From the NCBI GenBank assembly GCA_023393825.1, contig JAEXBW010000024.1, positions 1 to 5,916 on the forward strand: a stretch of 5,916 nucleotides of DNA. Direction: 5' to 3'. The position numbers and the translations under genes are program-made. This document shows positions 1 to 4,382 of this stretch, piece by piece; position 1 is the stretch's first letter; each line of letters opens with the position of its first letter. A model generated the notes under the pieces. That model worked only from the letters and a program-made list of their open reading frames with translations, ran no database searches and had not been told where the DNA came from. Origin of the DNA: Elusimicrobiota bacterium. Its GTDB lineage: Bacteria > Elusimicrobiota > Elusimicrobia > Elusimicrobiales > Elusimicrobiaceae.

Positions 1-638
1 AAACACCGATAGGCGATTTATATGTTACCGTCTTGGGCCACGGCTCTTTGATGATGAAATTTTTTGTAAATGTTATTTATGTTGACCCGTTTTCGGAAGT
101 TGCAGACTACAAAAAACTGCCCAAGGCTGACCTTGTACTTATCACTCACGATCACCATGACCACCTTGATTTAGATGCCTTAAAACACATTTTAAAATCT
201 GATACGCGCATTATTGCGCCTGCCGCCGCGGCGGAGCAGCTTAAAACCGTTGTGCCTAATGTTGAAGTGTTAAATAACGGCGGAGAGGCCGTGTTTAAAC
301 ATATTTATATAGAAGCCCTGCCAGCCTATAATATTGAAAATAAAAAACCCGACGGCAGTTTTTATCACCCAAAGGGCGTGGGTAACGGGTATATGCTTGG
401 TTTTGACTTTTTTAAATTTTACATAGCGGGCGATACGGAATTTACGCCCGAAATGTCAAAACTTAAAGATATTTATTGCGCTTTCCTGCCCAAAAATTTG
501 CCTTACACAATGTCTGACGAAATGTTTATAAAAGCGGCAAAGGCCTTAAAGCCGCAGTTTTTATACCCCTATCATTACGACAGGCTTGATAAAGCCGCGT
601 TGCAAAAAGCCGTGGGCGCAACAATTAAAATTAAATAG
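1..638 (+). CDS. MBL-fold metal-dependent hydrolase (COG2220/UlaG-like), 5' end outside window
   Basis: This is a metallo-beta-lactamase-fold hydrolase that probably binds two metal ions; its substrate is unknown. The frame is open to the left edge. The residues before the TTG at 33 (TPIGDLYVTV) form the expected first beta strand leading into GHGSLMMKF, so the true start lies upstream and the TTG is not used. About 212 codons are visible. Metal-binding motif HxHxDH is present as THDHHDHLD, with the six motif residues at 147-164. A YHPKGVGNGY segment and a GDTE motif follow (the Asp is a bridging ligand in the family), then FLPKNLPYTM and the last ligand in YPYHY near the C terminus. The C terminus is complete, ending at TAG (636-638). 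Family members may be cytoplasmic or exported; the missing N terminus prevents a decision here. It lies 9 bases before the HAD phosphatase gene, so the two are probably co-transcribed. The family call is firm; the physiological role is not. Confidence 0.9.
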   Translation, partial: TPIGDLYVTVLGHGSLMMKFFVNVIYVDPFSEVADYKKLPKADLVLITHDHHDHLDLDALKHILKSDTRIIAPAAAAEQLKTVVPNVEVLNNGGEAVFKHIYIEALPAYNIENKKPDGSFYHPKGVGNGYMLGFDFFKFYIAGDTEFTPEMSKLKDIYCAFLPKNLPYTMSDEMFIKAAKALKPQFLYPYHYDRLDKAALQKAVGATIKIK

Positions 639-647
639 GATTTTACG

Positions 648-1292
648 ATGAAATATACCGCCGTTATCTTTGACTTAGACGGTACACTGCTTGATACGCT
701 TGAGGACCTTTGCAACAGCGTAAATTTTGCGCTTGCAGCAAGCGGACTGCCACAGCACGACAAGGAAAAAGTGAAAAGTTTTGTTGGTAACGGCGTAGAA
801 AAACTTATAGAACGCGCCCTGCCCAATGGCGCGGCGGCGGATTTATTTAGCAAAGTTCTTGCGGATTTTAAAGCGCATTACGCCGCCCACGCAGCTGATA
901 GAACAAAGCCCTACCCGCAAGTTTTGGATATGCTTGCCGCACTTAAAAAGCAGGGCATAAAGATTGGCGTAGTATCAAATAAATACGACGCAGCGGTAAA
1001 GGAGCTTTGCCCGCATTACTTTGGCAACTTAATAGATATAGCCGTAGGCGAAAGCCCAAAGATACACCGCAAGCCCGCGCCCGATATGCTATTGCACGCC
1101 ATTGAATATTTTGGCTTAAGCAAGAAAGATGTTTTATTTGTTGGCGATAGCGACGTAGACGCGCAAACCGCGCAAAATGCTGCTGTAGATTTTATAGGCG
1201 TAACCTGGGGTTTTAGAACCCCCGCCGACATGCGCCCTTTCGGCGCCAAACTTTTTATTGATACGCCTATCGATATACAAACTTACATTTAA
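648..1292 (+). CDS. gph: HAD-superfamily phosphatase, phosphoglycolate phosphatase-like
   Basis: This is a cytoplasmic haloacid-dehalogenase-type phosphatase of 214 residues, the usual size for the Gph/PGP group, which hydrolyses 2-phosphoglycolate and often other small phosphate esters. All four HAD motifs are visible. Motif I is FDLDGTLLDT, with nucleophile D9 and acid/base D11. Motif II is VVSN with S110. Motif III has K142 in RKPAPDM. Motif IV is GDSDVD with D167 and D171, which bind Mg. Residues 17-85 form the helical C1 cap and include FVGNGVEKLI. The GVTWGFR segment near 184-190 is typical of Gph. The ATG at 648 is supported by AGGA at 637-640, seven bases upstream; this overlaps the stop of the preceding gene region, so coupling with the MBL hydrolase is likely. 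Its TAA stop lies in TTAA 1289-1292, shared with the convergent DUF2971 gene. The fold and chemistry are well supported; the exact substrate is inferred from similarity, so the gene symbol is tentative. Confidence 0.88.
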   Translation: MKYTAVIFDLDGTLLDTLEDLCNSVNFALAASGLPQHDKEKVKSFVGNGVEKLIERALPNGAAADLFSKVLADFKAHYAAHAADRTKPYPQVLDMLAALKKQGIKIGVVSNKYDAAVKELCPHYFGNLIDIAVGESPKIHRKPAPDMLLHAIEYFGLSKKDVLFVGDSDVDAQTAQNAAVDFIGVTWGFRTPADMRPFGAKLFIDTPIDIQTYI

Positions 1293-2053
1293 CGATACGG
1301 AACTTGAGAGTAGGATATATCCACCCCGGTATAACCTGCATTTTCCAAAAATTTTTTAACAAGCACAGCAAGACTATTATTTTTCGGACCAATAGTAACT
1401 TGCTTTATTACATTTCCCATTAACGGAAAAACATAGTAGGATGTCAGTCCGTACCTACAAACTCTATAACCAAACTTGCATTGATTTTTAAAAGGTTTTC
1501 CTAAAGTGGAATTATATAATAATCTGTATTCCCCCTCGGCTGCAAATGCTTCATTTTTAAGAATAGGTAGCAAGTTTAATACTTTTTTTAGAACGACATC
1601 AGGTTCAATATTGTCATTTGGAAAAACCTTTGATAATAACACATTCTTTGAGATTCTGCCATAAATAATCTTGTTAAAAAAGACTGGCAAAGTTTGTTCA
1701 TCAAAACTATATCCAAGAAGATCATATTCTTTTTTAGGAAAAGCCTCTCTTTCAAACCCGATTGAAAAGCCAAAACCACTATCTCCATAAGCAATCCATT
1801 GTCCTAAATCGTCTTTTTTATTAGATAAAGAGGAAGCATATAATACTTCCTTCTTTGGTCCGCCAGCGATTGCGGCTAAATTCTTAGTAAATCCCAATTC
1901 TTTAAAATAATTCTTAATATAGTCCACAGCATATGTTATTTCAGACGGATCATTGCACATTGCAAGAGAATGCATCCACAAAGATTTGCTTTCTATTATT
2001 TTTTGAAATGAATCACAACTACAATAATGATAAAAAAATTCTTCTTTTTTCAT
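1289..2053 (-). CDS. DUF2971 domain protein, low-GC accessory gene
   Basis: This is a complete 254-residue protein of the DUF2971 family, whose function I do not know. Conserved blocks run in order: FYHYCSCDSF and SLWMHSLAMCNDPSE (residues 7-38); YASSLSNKKDDLGQWIAYGD and GFSIGF (72-100); FAAEGEYRLLY (170-180) with E173, E175 and R177; and IKQVTIGP (216-223) leading to a C-terminal ISYSQVPYR. All match the usual DUF2971 pattern. There is no signal peptide or membrane segment, so it should be cytoplasmic. The ATG is well supported by AAAGGA (plus-strand 2059-2064), five bases away. GC content is about 32% over 1321-1740, against 47% in a counted part of the HAD gene and 58% in part of the alcohol dehydrogenase gene, which suggests horizontal acquisition. 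DUF2971 genes are commonly scattered accessory genes. The gene follows the radical SAM gene by 74 bases on the same strand with no terminator visible between them, but a weak promoter of its own is possible (TAGAAT in minus sense at 2094-2099, with no good -35). Confidence 0.87.
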   Translation of the reverse strand: MKKEEFFYHYCSCDSFQKIIESKSLWMHSLAMCNDPSEITYAVDYIKNYFKELGFTKNLAAIAGGPKKEVLYASSLSNKKDDLGQWIAYGDSGFGFSIGFEREAFPKKEYDLLGYSFDEQTLPVFFNKIIYGRISKNVLLSKVFPNDNIEPDVVLKKVLNLLPILKNEAFAAEGEYRLLYNSTLGKPFKNQCKFGYRVCRYGLTSYYVFPLMGNVIKQVTIGPKNNSLAVLVKKFLENAGYTGVDISYSQVPYR

Positions 2054-2127
2054 ATTTTTCCTTTATAATTAAAAACGATTAACAGACTTATTAATTCTAC
2101 TAAATTAAGGCGGTTTGTATAGGGGAT

Positions 2128-3087
2128 TTAATCAATGTCGGGGAACAGCGAAAGCTGTTCCTTTTGTTTTATAGATTTTTTTGCGACTTTATTATCCGCG
2201 CACTTTTTGGGTGGCACGATGGCGAGCGGCTTTATTCTGCCGCGTGTATCGGGCAATTTGCGCATGTAATGTTTAAATTTATATTTGGCCCTAAGCTCGT
2301 CTAAAAAAGCGTAAAGCCCCTGCGCATAAGCCCGCCCCGCGTAAGAACCAGTATACAAGGCCTGATACTTCGGCAAAAGCTGCGGATACTCCTTAGCCAA
2401 AAAGTTAAAAAACCCTTTTTTTGTATTGCCGCGCAAGTTAAGCGTGGCGCAAACTATCCCGTTTATGCCCGCGTTCTGCGTCGCCGCAAACAGGGCTTCC
2501 AACTCCGCCTTATCGTCGGTTATATAAGGGATTATGGGCATTAAAAGCACATGAGTACGGCACCCCGCCGCCGCAAACTGCCTAAGCATATCCAAACGCT
2601 CGGCCGCGCTTGCCGCGCCCGGCTCTAAAAGTTTACGTTTATCCTCGTTTAACGTGGTTATACTGGCCGATATACTTACCCCCGCCACGCGGTTAAGTTC
2701 CAAAATCAAATCCATATCGCGCAGCGGCAGGGCGGATTTGGTGGCTATCAGCACGGGATTTTGCGCGTCTATACACGCCTGCAATACCTGCGGCATAAGT
2801 TTATATTTTGCTTCAAGCGGTTGATAGCAGTCCGTAACGCCGCAAATGTTAATGGTTTCCCCCCGCCAACTTTTTTTGGCAAGTTCCTTTGTCAGCAGGC
2901 GGCCTGCGTTTGTTTTGACGTAAATATCGCCAAAAAAGTTTTCGTCGTCCAAATAACGGTGGGAATACTGCGCAAAACAATATTTACACCCGTGCGTACA
3001 GCCGCGGTAGATATTAGCGTCCCAGTTAGTGGGTATCTCCTGCTCGTGATAGTGCAAAATGGATTTGGCAATAATTTCTTTAATCAT
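2128..3087 (-). CDS. SPL-family radical SAM protein (COG1533) with C-terminal QLSLF
   Basis: This 319-residue protein belongs to the spore-photoproduct-lyase-like branch of radical SAM enzymes. It should bind a [4Fe-4S] cluster through C30, C34 and C37 in RGCTHGCKYCFAQ, the CX3CX2C spacing used by COG1533 members, and cleave S-adenosylmethionine to a radical. Other family hallmarks are GVTDCYQPLEAKYKL (83-97), IATKSALPLRDMDL (114-127), the SISASITT strand (138-145) and LLEPGAASAAERLDML (153-168). The TIM-barrel core ends around residue 240. The tail from about 295 is Lys-rich and apparently disordered, and ends in QLSLFPDID, where residues 311-315 are QLSLF, the consensus bacterial beta-clamp binding pentapeptide. 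True SplB repairs spore DNA photolesions, but most COG1533 proteins have no known substrate, and nothing nearby suggests sporulation. The ATG at 3087 is preferred because IKEIIAKSIL fits the family N terminus and an in-frame stop lies a short way upstream; there is no recognisable Shine-Dalgarno, and the start lies just downstream of a hairpin. Confidence 0.87.
   Translation of the reverse strand: MIKEIIAKSILHYHEQEIPTNWDANIYRGCTHGCKYCFAQYSHRYLDDENFFGDIYVKTNAGRLLTKELAKKSWRGETINICGVTDCYQPLEAKYKLMPQVLQACIDAQNPVLIATKSALPLRDMDLILELNRVAGVSISASITTLNEDKRKLLEPGAASAAERLDMLRQFAAAGCRTHVLLMPIIPYITDDKAELEALFAATQNAGINGIVCATLNLRGNTKKGFFNFLAKEYPQLLPKYQALYTGSYAGRAYAQGLYAFLDELRAKYKFKHYMRKLPDTRGRIKPLAIVPPKKCADNKVAKKSIKQKEQLSLFPDID
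2140..2170 (+). terminator. Plus-strand intrinsic terminator inside the radical SAM 3' end
   Basis: A perfect 8-bp stem, GGAACAGC (2142-2149) with GCTGTTCC (2154-2161), closes a GAAA loop (2150-2153), a GNRA tetraloop. Two G-U pairs can extend it to 2140. It is followed directly by TTTTGTTTT (2162-2170). Read on the plus strand this is a classical rho-independent terminator. On the minus strand there is no T-tract after the stem, so it should not stop the radical SAM transcript. It would stop plus-strand readthrough from the MBL hydrolase/HAD genes, which have no visible terminator at their own end. It overlaps the codons for QLSLF. Termination activity is inferred from structure only. Confidence 0.55.
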
Positions 3088-3095
3088 AACAAGGG

Positions 3096-3136
3096 AAAAA
3101 ATAATATCGGCTTTTTTATAAAACCGATATTATTTT
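3096..3136 (-). terminator. Hairpin terminator after the alcohol dehydrogenase, possibly bidirectional
   Basis: A perfect 13-bp inverted repeat pairs 3098-3110 (AAAATAATATCGG) with 3124-3136 (CCGATATTATTTT) across a 13-base spacer, within which TTTT and AAAA can add four further pairs past a bulged C. On the minus strand the stem runs into TTATTTTTT, giving a T-tract suitable for ending the peptidase/alcohol dehydrogenase transcript. On the plus strand the stem is followed by a second T-rich run to about 3149, so it could work in both directions. Only three pairs of the main stem are G-C. It ends about 10 bases before the radical SAM ATG. Confidence 0.6.
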
Positions 3137-3152
3137 ATAATATTTTTTTATT

Positions 3153-3178
3153 CCGCCCGTAACACTTGCGCGGGACGG
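3153..3178. other. GC-rich imperfect hairpin downstream of the alcohol dehydrogenase
   Basis: CCGCCCG (3153-3159) can pair with CGGGACGG (3171-3178) if A3175 is bulged, giving seven G-C pairs around an 11-base loop. It lies between the alcohol dehydrogenase stop (3195-3197, TAG) and the AT-rich terminator stem. In minus sense it is followed by an A-rich run, not a T-tract, so it is not itself a canonical terminator. It could protect the 3' end of the transcript or be a copy of a dispersed intergenic element. There is no second copy in the window. Confidence 0.3.
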
Positions 3179-3194
3179 CGCAAAAACTGCTTAG

Positions 3195-4364
3195 CTACTT
3201 ATAGGCAATCTGATAGATTGCAAGCACGTCCGCTTCCGTAAGTTTTTTAAACGAACCGACAGGCCCGAACGGCGTGGCCTTTTTAGCCAGCATTGCAAGG
3301 TCAGTTTCCTTTACGCCGACTTCCGACAAAGTAACAGGCAGGCCCAAGCTCTTAAAAAACTGCTTTGTAAGCGCAATACCCTTAAGGGCAACGTCCTCTT
3401 GATTCTTGCTGGAGTCCGTAACGCCCCAAACCCTTACCGCAAACTGCACAAAAGCGGGAATATCGTGCTTGTAAACATACTGCATCCACGCAGGCAAAAT
3501 TATGGCCAAGCCCGCGCCGTGGGCAAGTTTATCGTAAACCGCGCTTACCGCGTGTTCTATGGAGTGGGACGCCCAATCTTCCTCCCTTCCCGCGCCCAAA
3601 ACGCCGTTATGGGCAATATTGCCCGCCCACATAATTTCCGCCCAAGCGTCGTAATTATGCCTGTCGGCAAGCACTTTGGGGCCGTTGTTTATGATGGTTT
3701 GCAGGGCGCCTTCGCAAAGTTTATCGCTAAGCTCAACATTTTTGGTATTGGTAAAATAACGTTCAAAAATATGCGCCATCATATCGCAAATACCGTTGGC
3801 AACTTGGTTGGGCGGCAAGGTAAAACAAAGCTGCGGATTAAGTATGCTGAAGGCAGGGCGCACAAGGTTAGTTAAAAGGCCAATCTTCATTTCCGTATCG
3901 GAATTGGTTATAACCACGCTGCGGCTGCTTTCGCTGCCTGCCGCGGGAATGGTCAAAATTGCGCCGATGGGCAAAGCGCGCTTTGGTGTAACTTTTCTTA
4001 AAAAGAATTCCCAAACATCACCGTTATAAGGCACGCCCAAGGCAATGGCTTTTGCGCTGTCTATAACGCTGCCGCCGCCGACGGCAAGAATAAAGTTTAT
4101 TTTTTCTTCGCGGCAAATTTTTATACCCTGTTTAACCAAGTCCAAGCGCGGGTTGGGCTGCACGCCGCCAAGCTCCACAAAGTCAACATTAAAAGCTTGA
4201 AGGGAGGCTACAACCTGCTCGTAAAGTCCGCTTTTTTTAATACTGCCGCCGCCGTAATGCAACAATATTTTATCGGCATAAGGTTTTACGTATTCGCCTA
4301 TGTCTTTATGCGTCTCTTTACCAAACAGAATGTGTGTGGGACTGTAAAAGTTAAAATTATCCAT
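3195..4364 (-). CDS. Iron-containing alcohol dehydrogenase (YqhD/BdhA type)
   Basis: This is a complete 389-residue group III alcohol dehydrogenase, the family's usual length. It should reduce aldehydes to alcohols with NAD(P)H in the cytoplasm, probably balancing redox during fermentation. The N-terminal Rossmann-like domain carries GGGSIKKSG (38-46), the segment that contacts NADPH in YqhD, and GGGSVIDSAKAIA (96-108). The C-terminal helical domain carries the metal ligands: D194 and H198 in ICDMMAHIF, H267 in WASHSIEH and H282 in AHGAGL. The first three fall at the same numbers as in E. coli YqhD; the last is one residue further along than the usual H281, so YDKLAHGAG holds one extra residue. 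The GGGS motif favours NADPH. The ATG lies 18 bases after the peptidase stop, with a weak, distant AGGG about 11 bases upstream, so translation may be coupled to the peptidase. The physiological aldehyde and the metal (Fe or Zn) cannot be read from the sequence. Confidence 0.94.
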   Translation of the reverse strand: MDNFNFYSPTHILFGKETHKDIGEYVKPYADKILLHYGGGSIKKSGLYEQVVASLQAFNVDFVELGGVQPNPRLDLVKQGIKICREEKINFILAVGGGSVIDSAKAIALGVPYNGDVWEFFLRKVTPKRALPIGAILTIPAAGSESSRSVVITNSDTEMKIGLLTNLVRPAFSILNPQLCFTLPPNQVANGICDMMAHIFERYFTNTKNVELSDKLCEGALQTIINNGPKVLADRHNYDAWAEIMWAGNIAHNGVLGAGREEDWASHSIEHAVSAVYDKLAHGAGLAIILPAWMQYVYKHDIPAFVQFAVRVWGVTDSSKNQEDVALKGIALTKQFFKSLGLPVTLSEVGVKETDLAMLAKKATPFGPVGSFKKLTEADVLAIYQIAYK

Positions 4365-4382
4365 AAAATAAATCGCCCTTAA

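Noticed and set aside
33..35. TTG at 33 as start of the MBL hydrolase
   Set aside because: The upstream codons stay in frame to the window edge and encode the expected first strand (GDLYVTV), so the start lies outside the window.
1313..1322. GGATATATCC palindrome just past the convergent stops, as a terminator
   Set aside because: There is no loop or T-tract; it lies within the DUF2971 coding end and is short enough to be chance.
2094..2099. TAGAAT (minus sense) as a -10 element for DUF2971
   Set aside because: No acceptable -35 lies at 16-18 bases, so I mention it with the gene but do not list it as a promoter.
2091..2108. TTAATT/AATTAA inverted repeat upstream of DUF2971 as an operator
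   Set aside because: A six-base A/T-only repeat is expected by chance in such AT-rich sequence, and there is no regulator nearby.
2761..3162. 133-codon plus-strand frame opposite the radical SAM gene
   Set aside because: It is antisense to a clearly conserved gene and its translation shows no recognisable domain.
3399..3875. 158-codon plus-strand frame opposite the alcohol dehydrogenase gene
   Set aside because: It is a shadow of a well-supported gene with no family resemblance.
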